Shown here: positions 1 to 6,256 of the stretch, piece by piece
Position numbering within the stretch: position 1 is the stretch's first letter
Layout: the number at the start of each line of letters is the position of its first letter
NCBI GenBank assembly: GCA_014381485.1
Contig: JACNLN010000165.1
Coordinates: 1-6,410, forward strand
DNA from: Fidelibacterota bacterium
GTDB taxonomy: Bacteria; Fidelibacterota; Marinisomatia; Marinisomatales; CAZVFT01
DNA length: 6,410 nt
Direction of reading: 5' to 3'
The notes under the pieces: model-generated
What the model was told of the DNA's origin: nothing
Seen by the model: only the letters and a program-made list of their open reading frames with translations
The model's database searches: none
Translations under genes and position numbers: made by a program

Positions 1-258
1 GCCCTCGCTGTATATCAAGCTGTTTCTATGCTGGTGATGATGAAACACCTCAGGCAATGCATACAGATAAACCTGCTTTTCAGAGTTCTTCTGCCATTTT
101 CAGTTGCTATCGTGTTCGTTCTATACGTGGGGCTCTGGCAGCACCTTTATCCTGTACTCGTACCCGTTACAGCAGCTGTTCTCGCCCTCCCCACTATCGC
201 CATTGCCTCCGGTATCAACCGCAGTGATATAAACACCCTCAAAGGACTTCTAAAATGA
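1..258 (+). CDS. C-terminal end of a polysaccharide/O-antigen flippase-like membrane protein (partial, 5' end outside the window)
   Basis: The frame is open from base 1 with no stop upstream of the first ATG at 28, so this is most likely the last 85 codons of a larger gene and not a small protein. It shows two hydrophobic segments separated by a short polar turn, roughly FRVLLPFSVAIVFVLYVGLW and LYPVLVPVTAAVLALPTIAI. These are followed by a short polar tail ending in NRSDINTLKGLLK. Wzx/MOP-type flippases typically end with a last pair of helices and then a cytoplasmic tail of the 'D-x2-x-L-x-x-L-L-K' kind, which this matches in style. Such proteins move lipid-linked oligosaccharides across the inner membrane, which fits the downstream glycosyltransferases. 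The stop overlaps the next start as ATGA (255-258), suggesting translational coupling. Another multi-pass polysaccharide membrane protein remains possible because only the end is seen. Confidence 0.68.
   Translation, partial: ALAVYQAVSMLVMMKHLRQCIQINLLFRVLLPFSVAIVFVLYVGLWQHLYPVLVPVTAAVLALPTIAIASGINRSDINTLKGLLK
241..246 (+). promoter_or_regulatory. Ribosome binding site for the deacetylase gene
   Basis: AAAGGA lies 8 bases before the ATG at 255, inside the end of the flippase gene. It supports the ATG that overlaps the upstream stop as the true start of the deacetylase-family gene. Confidence 0.6.
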
Positions 259-1808
259 GATTGACAGTAGGAATCACACATATGCTACCAGAATGGGAAA
301 TTGTCATTCAGCAGATTGGCATATCCAATGAGATTGTATCGTTTAGAGAATCTATTCTGCCAGATCAATTTTCTGTCGTGATTGTCACACAAAAAGGAGC
401 AAAGCCTGAAAAAGATGTTTTGCTACATTACCTTAACTCCGGAGGATCAATCCTCACCGAAGCTGATGTGGCAGAATGGCTGTTTAATATCAGAACAGTT
501 CCAGCTTTTGTGAATACCATAGAACCTACTGATGATTCAATTTTCAGCGGCGTCCTGCCCGGGTTTATTCAGGCAAGATTGTTTCTCCCCCAAAAAGGGG
601 ATGTATTAGAAATTGAATCTGAAAGGAAACTTGTCCAGATTCATACATCAGGTAAGGGAACAGCTCTCATCCTTCCAGGAGGTTTCTCCAGCACTGTCCT
701 TGATACCAAAGTCAGGCGGCGAAACTTTCCCACCCACGCATCGCATCTTCCCTCCGAGCGGGTGGCGCGTATATCTAAAAACACTATCCGGGAAGTTATT
801 CAAAGGTCTTTGGAATATCTCCATTTTGTCAGGAAACTACCTTTTTTGTCTCTCTACCCATTCCCCGATGAGCACCAGTCTATCTTCAACTTTCGTATTG
901 ACACCGATTTCGCTTCAGAGGAAGAAATTGATTCTTTTTATCAACTCTGTATAAACTACGATGTCTCTGCGACATGGTTTGTGGAAACTAAAAGTACCAA
1001 AGATAGGATCGAACAATTCGCCCAAATGAAGAACCAAGAGATTGGTCTTCACTGTTACCACCACAAAGTCTCAAATAGTTACTCTTTCAATAGAGCCAAT
1101 ATTAAAGAAGGTTGTCGAATTCTTAACGAAGCAAAGATCCCTTTTTGTGGATATGCTGCACCCTATGGCGAATGGAACATACCTCTGGCAAAGGCAATTG
1201 AAAAGGCTGGTTTTATCTATTCCTCGGAATTCACGCTTGATTACGATAATCTCCCTTTTTACCCCTATCTCAGAGACCGCTATTCATCTGTCTTACAGGT
1301 TCCTATTCATCCTGTTTCCCCAAGGCGATTGAGAAACGCTCGCCACACAGAAGATGACATTAAGAACTATTTTAAAAATGTCATCCAAGAACGAGTTGAT
1401 CATAATCTGCCTATATTTATTTATGATCACCCTTCCTCTGGAAACTTAACTATCTTAAATTGGTTGTTTCAATATATTCACCAGAAAGATATTCCCATCT
1501 ATGCGTTAAAAGATTATGCCAAATGGTGGAAAAGACGATTGGAAGTAAAGTGGACTCCGAGATTCAACAAAGACATAATTGATATTCAGTGGCAACATTT
1601 AGTTTCGCCAATTTATCTGCTTGTCAAAAAATCACCACAGGATTTGGTTGCAACCAAATCAGAAAATGTAATTGATTTGCATGAACTCAAATGGCAAAAG
1701 AAAAAATTATCAAGTAAATTTATAACTCCAATGGCTTTACGGATAAAACTTAACAGGAAGATGATTTTTAACGATATTTTATATTTCTACAGGAGGTTAA
1801 AACAGTGA
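255..1808 (+). CDS. NodB/CE4-like polysaccharide deacetylase with an N-terminal GATase/ThuA-like domain
   Basis: This is a 517-residue protein with a divergent NodB homology domain at about residues 208-420. The visible motifs are RIDTDF (D216 and D218, motif 1), HCYHH (H266 and H270, the HxxxH metal motif), AAPYG (301-305, motif 3) and YDHPSSG (H392, motif 4). In CE4 enzymes these residues bind a divalent metal and remove N- or O-acyl groups from sugars. Residues 1-180 look like a GATase1/ThuA-type alpha/beta fold, with SVVIVTQKGAK, a YLNSGGSIL segment and GKGTALILPGG, but no cysteine nucleophile stands out. The last ~90 residues are basic and unrecognised. No signal peptide or membrane helix is visible, so a cytoplasmic site is inferred, as for ArnD-type enzymes acting on lipid-linked sugars. 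The gene overlaps its neighbours by 4 bases on both sides. The family call is firm; the substrate is unknown. Confidence 0.82.
   Translation: MRLTVGITHMLPEWEIVIQQIGISNEIVSFRESILPDQFSVVIVTQKGAKPEKDVLLHYLNSGGSILTEADVAEWLFNIRTVPAFVNTIEPTDDSIFSGVLPGFIQARLFLPQKGDVLEIESERKLVQIHTSGKGTALILPGGFSSTVLDTKVRRRNFPTHASHLPSERVARISKNTIREVIQRSLEYLHFVRKLPFLSLYPFPDEHQSIFNFRIDTDFASEEEIDSFYQLCINYDVSATWFVETKSTKDRIEQFAQMKNQEIGLHCYHHKVSNSYSFNRANIKEGCRILNEAKIPFCGYAAPYGEWNIPLAKAIEKAGFIYSSEFTLDYDNLPFYPYLRDRYSSVLQVPIHPVSPRRLRNARHTEDDIKNYFKNVIQERVDHNLPIFIYDHPSSGNLTILNWLFQYIHQKDIPIYALKDYAKWWKRRLEVKWTPRFNKDIIDIQWQHLVSPIYLLVKKSPQDLVATKSENVIDLHELKWQKKKLSSKFITPMALRIKLNRKMIFNDILYFYRRLKQ
1791..1797 (+). promoter_or_regulatory. 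Strong Shine-Dalgarno fixing a GTG start
   Basis: AGGAGGT lies 7 bases before the GTG at 1805. This near-perfect anti-16S match decides the start of the GT4 gene at a GTG that overlaps the preceding TGA (GTGA). It is the strongest ribosome binding site in the window. Confidence 0.8.
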
Positions 1809-2842
1809 AAGTAACATTGACCGGTTTCCACACTATTATGATGCGACATGCGGGTCCCACAACTCATATACTCCAGATGAAAAAATACCTTGAAAAACTT
1901 GGTGTTGAGATAGAGTTATTGGATATCTGGAAATCCCGGCGAGAGATTCTCAATACAGATCTATTCCATATTCATGGTTCAGATATTGGTTCATATGACA
2001 TCGCCGGATATTTACATTCACTTAATAGAAAGTTTGTTGTAAGACCCATTTTCTTCACTCGCCGTTCTGCTCGCACAATGAAAACTGTCTGCAAAATAAA
2101 TGCTGTCGCTAAATTTATCAGTCCAGCAATCTGGTCAGGCTATGGTATAACACAGGATATTTGTAAATGGGCTCACCGTGTGTTACCAAATACGAACGAT
2201 GAAGCAAAACTTATCAGAGATGGCTTGTCCGTTCCGGAGGAAAATATTACTATAATTCCCAACGGTGTAGAAAAACGGTTCGCAGAAGCAGATCCCGAAC
2301 TTTTTTATAAAAAATATGGGGTGAAAGATTTCATTCTTAATGTAGGACATATTGGTGTCCTGAGGAAAAAGACACTTTCTCTCATTAGGGCGTTGAGTAA
2401 AATTGATCACCCTGCTATCATTATCGGAAGAATCTTTCCATCTAAAGAAGCAGATCTCTGTATAGAGGAGGGGAAAAAGAACAAAAATCTCACTATCATC
2501 ACAGGAATTGACCACGATTCACCTATGCTGGCATCGGCGTATGCAGCCTGTAATGTCTTTGTACTCCCAGCCATGTATGAAACTCCTGGCATTGCTGCAC
2601 TTGAAGCCGGTCTCGCTGGTGCTAAAATTGTGATAACTCCACACGGCGGTACAAAAGACTACTTTGAGGATATGGCTACCTATGTGGATCCATACAGTAT
2701 TGCTTCCATTCGTAACGGTATTGAAATAGCACTAAATCAAAAGTCAGGTGATCGACTGAAAGACCATATTATAAACAATTTCCTGTGGCAAAAAGTGGCG
2801 GAATTAACAGTAAATATTTACCACCAAATTTTGGAAAGATAA
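1805..2842 (+). CDS. GT4-family (GT-B fold) glycosyltransferase, complete
   Basis: This 345-residue protein has the length and order of a GT4 retaining transferase. The N-terminal half begins MKVTLTGFHT, carries an RHAGPTTHILQMKKYLEKLG acceptor-side loop and helix (14-33), and a FHIHGSD strand end (54-60). The inter-domain region has VLPNTNDEAKLI and then ITIIPNGVEKRF (148-159), a typical GT4 signature. In the C-terminal domain, ILNVGHIGVLRKK (177-189) supplies the basic residues that contact the nucleotide-sugar phosphates. YETPGIAALEAG carries the E-x7-E pair (E259, E267). GGTKDYFEDMATYVDPYS closes the domain. It presumably transfers a sugar from a nucleotide donor to the growing lipid-linked glycan at the inner face of the membrane; donor and acceptor cannot be read from sequence. 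It is coupled to the upstream gene by a GTGA overlap and a strong ribosome binding site. Confidence 0.9.
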   Translation: MKVTLTGFHTIMMRHAGPTTHILQMKKYLEKLGVEIELLDIWKSRREILNTDLFHIHGSDIGSYDIAGYLHSLNRKFVVRPIFFTRRSARTMKTVCKINAVAKFISPAIWSGYGITQDICKWAHRVLPNTNDEAKLIRDGLSVPEENITIIPNGVEKRFAEADPELFYKKYGVKDFILNVGHIGVLRKKTLSLIRALSKIDHPAIIIGRIFPSKEADLCIEEGKKNKNLTIITGIDHDSPMLASAYAACNVFVLPAMYETPGIAALEAGLAGAKIVITPHGGTKDYFEDMATYVDPYSIASIRNGIEIALNQKSGDRLKDHIINNFLWQKVAELTVNIYHQILER

Positions 2843-2851
2843 AATTTTAAT

Positions 2852-3139
2852 GTGTATTTTACTCTAACCTTGAAAATATCCTACATTCTCCCCGGATTAA
2901 TTAAAATTCCCATTAGCGGGTTAAAAGTTGTTTACCAATATACAGATGAATTGGCAAAATTGGGACACGAAGTTGCCATCATTTCTCCCAGCCGTGAGGG
3001 ATATTGCTTCCGCGACCTTATAAAAGCAGGAGCTGTGAAGTTTCGAGATTGGTGGTATAAGATTGATAGCGATGTTTTAACCACAGACGGCAGCTGCGAA
3101 GTTCCCACAAAAGCGTCTATTGAGTTGATTGAAATTTAG
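2852..3139 (+). pseudogene. Truncated GT4 glycosyltransferase: N-terminal fragment with an unrelated tail
   Basis: The 95-codon frame opens with a GTG at 2852, but the recognisable protein starts at a TTG at 2870 with KISYILPG. That is followed by SGLKVVYQYTDELAKLGHEVAIISP, the first beta-alpha-beta unit of a GT4 N-terminal domain. The match in style runs to about WWYKIDSDV (ending near 3077). The sequence then changes to TDGSCEVPTKASIELIEI and a TAG stop, which does not look like GT4. A full GT4 has about 350 or more residues, so the rest of the acceptor domain and the whole donor-binding domain (including the E-x7-E) are missing, and the product cannot be an active transferase. No good Shine-Dalgarno is seen for either start; the nearest is GGAAAG at 2833-2838. 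The tail may be the C-terminus of a gene brought in with the next gene. A small functional protein is less likely. Confidence 0.7.
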
Positions 3140-3140
3140 A

Positions 3141-4022
3141 ATGCTACTTTCTATCATCATCGTCACCTACGAGAGTGAAGACTTCATCTCAAAATGCCTT
3201 CACACCATCATTCCGCAAATTCAAGATTTTAAAAGCGAAGTTTTTGTGGTTGATAATGCATCAGCTGACAGGACTTGTGAAATTGTAAAGAAAATCCAAG
3301 CTAAGGTTCCAAATTTAATTTTAATTGAAAACGATGAGAATGTTGGCTTTGCCTTGGCAAATAATATTGCAATTGAAAAGTCAAAAGGCGATTTTCTGTT
3401 TTTTATAAATCCCGATATTGAACTACTTCCTGAGGCAATTAAAAAACTCATTTGTTTTTTCAAAAGCGAAGAAAATATTGGCGCGGCAGCACCACAACTT
3501 TTAAATCCCGACGGCACAATTCAGCCGTCTTGTCGCAGATTTCCAAATTATTGGTCAATTTTTTGCGAGTTCACAGGATTGAGCCACCTTTTTCCAAAAA
3601 CAAACACTTTCAACTATTGGAAAATGGGTGATTTTGACCACAAAAATCAAGCCGATGTCGAGCAACTTATGGGAGCAGCTATTTTTACCTCGCGAGGGGT
3701 GATAGAAAAAGTTGGCAAATTCCATGAACACTTTAAGATGTTTTTCAACGATGTGGATTGGTGTAAAAGAGTCAGTGATGCGGGCATGCGGCTTGTCTAT
3801 TTTCCCGAAGCGCGAGCAATTCACCATCTTGGCGCAAGCGTGAAAAAGAAAAAATCAAAGATGGTTTTACAGTCACACATTGATTTTTTTCACTATTTTG
3901 AAAAACACTTTAACAAAATTTGGCATCAGCCGATGAACTTGATTGTTGGGTTTTTGCTTTTTGTTTCTGCACTCATAAGAATTATTGGCTTGAAAATCAA
4001 AGGTCTGATTTTCAAAAAATGA
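3141..4022 (+). CDS. GT2-family glycosyltransferase, rhamnosyltransferase (WbbL)-like
   Basis: This is a 293-residue inverting GT-A transferase starting at the ATG at 3141 (LLSIIIVTYES), one base after the previous stop. An in-frame TTG at 3129 would add four residues and is less likely. The motifs in order are VDNAS (37-41, nucleotide-binding Asp), ENVGFALANN (from about 66), INPDIEL (NPD at 90-92, in the DxD position), LMGAAIFTSRGVIEKVGKFHEHF, and FFNDVDWCKRV (D204, D206, near the catalytic base). This set is typical of the WbbL/rhamnosyltransferase branch of GT2. A hydrophobic segment near 267-284 ends the protein in a basic tail and may anchor it to the membrane. The gene is visibly more AT-rich than those around it. 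Its stop overlaps the ATG of the radical SAM remnant (ATGA, 4019-4022), so those two probably travelled together. The sugar donor is not determined. Confidence 0.88.
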   Translation: MLLSIIIVTYESEDFISKCLHTIIPQIQDFKSEVFVVDNASADRTCEIVKKIQAKVPNLILIENDENVGFALANNIAIEKSKGDFLFFINPDIELLPEAIKKLICFFKSEENIGAAAPQLLNPDGTIQPSCRRFPNYWSIFCEFTGLSHLFPKTNTFNYWKMGDFDHKNQADVEQLMGAAIFTSRGVIEKVGKFHEHFKMFFNDVDWCKRVSDAGMRLVYFPEARAIHHLGASVKKKKSKMVLQSHIDFFHYFEKHFNKIWHQPMNLIVGFLLFVSALIRIIGLKIKGLIFKK

Positions 4023-4114
4023 AACTCACGGACATCCATTTCCCTTTAACTTACAAATGCACAAACGAGTGAGACCATTGACTCACTTTCGGAAGTACCA
4101 ATTTTAAAATATTT
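4019..4114 (+). pseudogene. Remnant of a radical SAM enzyme gene (N-terminal 32 codons, two TGA codons in the cluster motif)
   Basis: Reading from the ATG at 4019 gives MKLTDIHFPLTYKCTNE, TGA (4070), DH, TGA (4079), then LTFGSTNFKIF. This matches the N-terminal style of radical SAM enzymes, where a strand ending LTYKC-x3-C-x2-C is followed by an aromatic or hydrophobic residue and a Gly-Ser-containing loop. Cys14 is present, and the two TGA codons fall at codons 18 and 21, exactly where the second and third [4Fe-4S] cysteines belong. The remnant stops matching at about 4108 and runs directly, in the same frame, into the ATG of the next GT2 at 4115. As it stands only a 17-residue peptide could be made. 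It overlaps the upstream GT2 stop by ATGA, so it looks like the next gene of the same donor operon. The assignment rests on a short stretch and needs a profile search. Confidence 0.62.
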
Positions 4115-5053
4115 ATGAAAGTTTCTGTCATCGTTCCTGTTTACAACGAAGCTGACATTTTACCTGTCACGCTCCCCCCTCTGTTAAATCAGGATTATCC
4201 TAAAGAAAAAACTGAGATTATATTTGTAGATGATGCTTCTTCTGATGATACACCCCGATTTCTGGAATCCCCTGAATGGAAGGAATCCATTACCGTTATT
4301 TCCCATCCAAAAAACAGAGGACGAGCAGCCACACGAAATTCAGGAATCAAAACGGCGACCGGTGAATTGTTGATACTTCTCGATTGTGATATTGAAGTGG
4401 AATCTGATTTTATTTCACGGCATGTTGAATATCATCGTAGGGATAACGTGATTGGGGTGGTTTCGAACATTCGCACACGGGATACAAAATCAAAAGACAA
4501 GTATCACCGATACATCTTTTTTGGAAAGCGGGGGGCATCCATCATCGGTGAAGACAAACCTCTCCCCTTCAATTACTTCATAATCGGTTGTACCTCAGTA
4601 AAGATGAGTGCAGTTAGAAAAGTGGGCAGATTTAATGAAAATCTCCCAGCCTACGGGGAGGACTTGGATTTTGCCTATCGGTTGTGGAAGAACTTTCCAG
4701 AAGGGTTGTTTTATTCCGAGAAAATCAATGTCTATATGCATAACGTCAAGACGCTGGGAGAAGCATTATTAAGCTTCCACCAATACGGTCAATACAACGT
4801 CCCCATTATTTTAAAGGAGTATCCAGAACTGGCTCCATATGTGGCGGCAGATTTTGTTACATCAATGAATGGAAAGTGGTCCTGGAAAGTTCTCCTCGGA
4901 ACGATTCTTATTAATCCTTTCGTCTTTCAACTGGTAAAATGGCTACTATGTGTTACCCCCTTTCCTCTCAGCAACTTTTTGATACGTTATCTATTAGCTG
5001 CTTCTGTTGCTATGGGATATCGACTGACTCTTCGAGAATCCAGAATGATCTAA
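4115..5053 (+). CDS. GT2-family glycosyltransferase with C-terminal membrane segments
   Basis: This 312-residue GT-A transferase begins MKVSVIVPVYNEADILP. It shows VDDASSDDT (V38-D39-D40), NRGRAATRNSGI (from about 68), LLDCDIEV with the DxD metal motif at D90 and D92, and YGEDLDFAYRL (E182, D183, D185), the usual ED motif of the catalytic region. Two hydrophobic stretches near 257-277 and 280-301 suggest membrane attachment, as in transferases that use polyprenyl-linked acceptors. The protein is full length with all key residues. No good ribosome binding site lies just upstream: GGAAG at 4091-4095 is 19 bases away, and the nearer sequence is A/T only and sits at the edge of the radical SAM remnant. 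The junction may have removed the original leader. An in-frame upstream extension would have to cross two TGA codons, so the ATG at 4115 is taken as the start. Confidence 0.9.
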   Translation: MKVSVIVPVYNEADILPVTLPPLLNQDYPKEKTEIIFVDDASSDDTPRFLESPEWKESITVISHPKNRGRAATRNSGIKTATGELLILLDCDIEVESDFISRHVEYHRRDNVIGVVSNIRTRDTKSKDKYHRYIFFGKRGASIIGEDKPLPFNYFIIGCTSVKMSAVRKVGRFNENLPAYGEDLDFAYRLWKNFPEGLFYSEKINVYMHNVKTLGEALLSFHQYGQYNVPIILKEYPELAPYVAADFVTSMNGKWSWKVLLGTILINPFVFQLVKWLLCVTPFPLSNFLIRYLLAASVAMGYRLTLRESRMI

Positions 5054-5062
5054 TTAAACAAC

Positions 5063-6217
5063 GTGAAACATCATAAAAACATGAATCGAATATTACTGCT
5101 TTTCCTGTTGGGACTCCTTTTGATATTTTCCCGATGTGAGTATCTTGTCCATCCGAAGAAAGATGAAGAAAAAACCTGGCATGTCTATTTCAACAAATCT
5201 GTAGATGACACTTATTTCAGTGGCGAATTAGCAGAGGGAAACAGTCGAATTGACCTCAAGCTGGCTGAACGGATACTTTCTGCAGAATCGTCAGTGGATT
5301 TCTGTTTCTATGAAATTGAAAGTGACACCATTTTGGGAGCATTGAAAACGGCATATAACAATGGAATTCAGGTCAGGATTATCACTGACGATGGGTATCT
5401 GGATGAAGTTTCTGATCTTTTGGAGATGAACATTCCTTTAATCTCAGACTCTGCAGGCGGTGTCTACATCAGCAAAGATATGCACAACAAATTCGCCATA
5501 TTTGATAATGAATGGGTCTGGACGGGTTCATACAATGCTACACCCAACGGTATTTTTCGAAATGCCAATAATGCCATTGAATTCAAAAGTGAAGAAATTG
5601 CAAATGCATACCTTCTGGAATTTGAGCAGATGTGGGGATCCTCCACAACTACCCCCAACCCAGAATATTCTAAATTCCACACACACAAAATTGATTATGG
5701 ACTGCACGAATTTGAACTGGACGACTATCCTCTCGAAGTTTACTTCTCTCCCAAGAATAATAGCAAAGAAGCAGTTCTGGACGCTATTTCCATGGCAGAC
5801 TTTGAAATTTTTTTCTGCATATTTTCCTTCACTGACGATAGTATCTCTGCTACTATGGAGACGCAACTTTCCGATGTTTCAGGTCTGGTCATCTTGGGAC
5901 TGTTTGACGAAACTCAGGCGGGGTCGCAGTACAGTGAAATTGATAAAATGAAAACCTGGGGTGAAAAAGTGGAAGTCCGGGTGGATGCTGTGACTGATAC
6001 TTCGGGTGCTGAAGCATTCCTCCACCACAAATACCTTCTCATAGATGCTGAACACTCTGACAGCGATCCTATTCTCATTACAGGCTCCACAAACTGGTCT
6101 AATAATGGCTTCAACTACAATGATGAAAACCTTATCATCACCTACCATCCGGAAATTGTGAATCTCTACCTGCAGGAGTTTATGGCAAGGTTTGCAGAAG
6201 GAGATCAGCCTGAATAG
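5063..6217 (+). CDS. Exported phospholipase D-like protein with two HKD motifs
   Basis: This 384-residue protein begins at GTG 5063 (or ATG 5081, six codons later); neither has a clear ribosome binding site. The N-terminus has a short basic region and a hydrophobic run (residues 10-22) ending IFSRC, which looks like a lipoprotein signal with Cys25. Arg at position -1 breaks the usual lipobox, so a plain membrane anchor is possible. Two PLD half-domains follow. The first has H141-x-K143-x4-D148 followed by GSYN (155-158); the second has H321-x-K323-x4-D328 followed by GSTN (341-344). Both catalytic HxK pairs are intact, as expected for a phosphodiesterase or phosphatidyltransferase that uses a phospho-histidine intermediate. 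Members of this superfamily cleave phospholipids, DNA or other phosphodiesters, and the substrate here is unknown. An envelope location is inferred from the N-terminus. It follows the GT2 gene by 9 bases and may be co-transcribed. Confidence 0.88.
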   Translation: MKHHKNMNRILLLFLLGLLLIFSRCEYLVHPKKDEEKTWHVYFNKSVDDTYFSGELAEGNSRIDLKLAERILSAESSVDFCFYEIESDTILGALKTAYNNGIQVRIITDDGYLDEVSDLLEMNIPLISDSAGGVYISKDMHNKFAIFDNEWVWTGSYNATPNGIFRNANNAIEFKSEEIANAYLLEFEQMWGSSTTTPNPEYSKFHTHKIDYGLHEFELDDYPLEVYFSPKNNSKEAVLDAISMADFEIFFCIFSFTDDSISATMETQLSDVSGLVILGLFDETQAGSQYSEIDKMKTWGEKVEVRVDAVTDTSGAEAFLHHKYLLIDAEHSDSDPILITGSTNWSNNGFNYNDENLIITYHPEIVNLYLQEFMARFAEGDQPE

Positions 6218-6218
6218 G

Positions 6219-6248
6219 CAGATTTAAAACCCTAAAGGGTAAAATCTG
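6219..6248 (+). terminator. Imperfect hairpin right after the last gene, possible transcription end
   Basis: CAGATTT (6219-6225) pairs with AAATCTG (6242-6248), and inside it ACCCT (6229-6233) pairs with AGGGT (6236-6240), with an AAA/A internal bulge. The structure begins two bases after the stop of the HKD gene. No T-run follows, so a classical intrinsic terminator is not supported. It could be a mRNA 3'-end stabiliser or chance pairing. The remaining bases to 6410 hold no convincing gene. Confidence 0.3.
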
Positions 6249-6256
6249 GTAAAATC
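6238..6256 (+). repeat. Short tandem direct repeat GGTAAAATC, two copies
   Basis: GGTAAAATC occurs at 6238-6246 and again at 6248-6256, a 10-base period. The first copy overlaps the 3' arm of the hairpin that follows the HKD gene. It is too short to assign a role. Confidence 0.4.

Larger units (their letters stand above)
3076..4114. other. Putative foreign or mosaic segment within the glycan cluster
   Basis: This segment runs from where the GT4 fragment loses its family character to just before the second GT2. It is bounded by two truncated genes and carries one intact GT2. A hand count gives 53 G+C in 180 bases (29%) for 3301-3480, against 75 in 180 (42%) for 4261-4440 in the next GT2. No transposase, terminal inverted repeat or target-site duplication is visible, so allelic replacement or illegitimate recombination fits better than an insertion sequence. 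The boundaries are approximate. A chimeric metagenomic assembly would look the same. Confidence 0.45.

Noticed and set aside
2183..2592. Antisense open frames over the GT4 gene
   Set aside because: They overlap a clear GT4 coding region, have no family resemblance and no ribosome binding sites. They are shadows of the real gene, as are the antisense frames over the two GT2-region genes and the HKD gene.
4070..4110. A bacterial selenocysteine insertion element after the first TGA
   Set aside because: The only hairpin seen includes the first TGA in its own stem and is short. There is no convincing stem-loop at the expected place downstream, and Sec at two cluster ligands would be unprecedented to my knowledge.
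4019..4114. A non-standard genetic code with TGA as a sense codon
   Set aside because: The flippase, deacetylase and AT-rich GT2 genes all end naturally at TGA in ATGA or GTGA overlaps, and tryptophan is encoded by TGG throughout. A genome-wide recoding is not supported; only a local recoding would be conceivable.
3076..4114. An insertion sequence or integron cassette
   Set aside because: No transposase or integrase coding sequence, terminal inverted repeats, target duplications or attC-like folds were seen at the edges.
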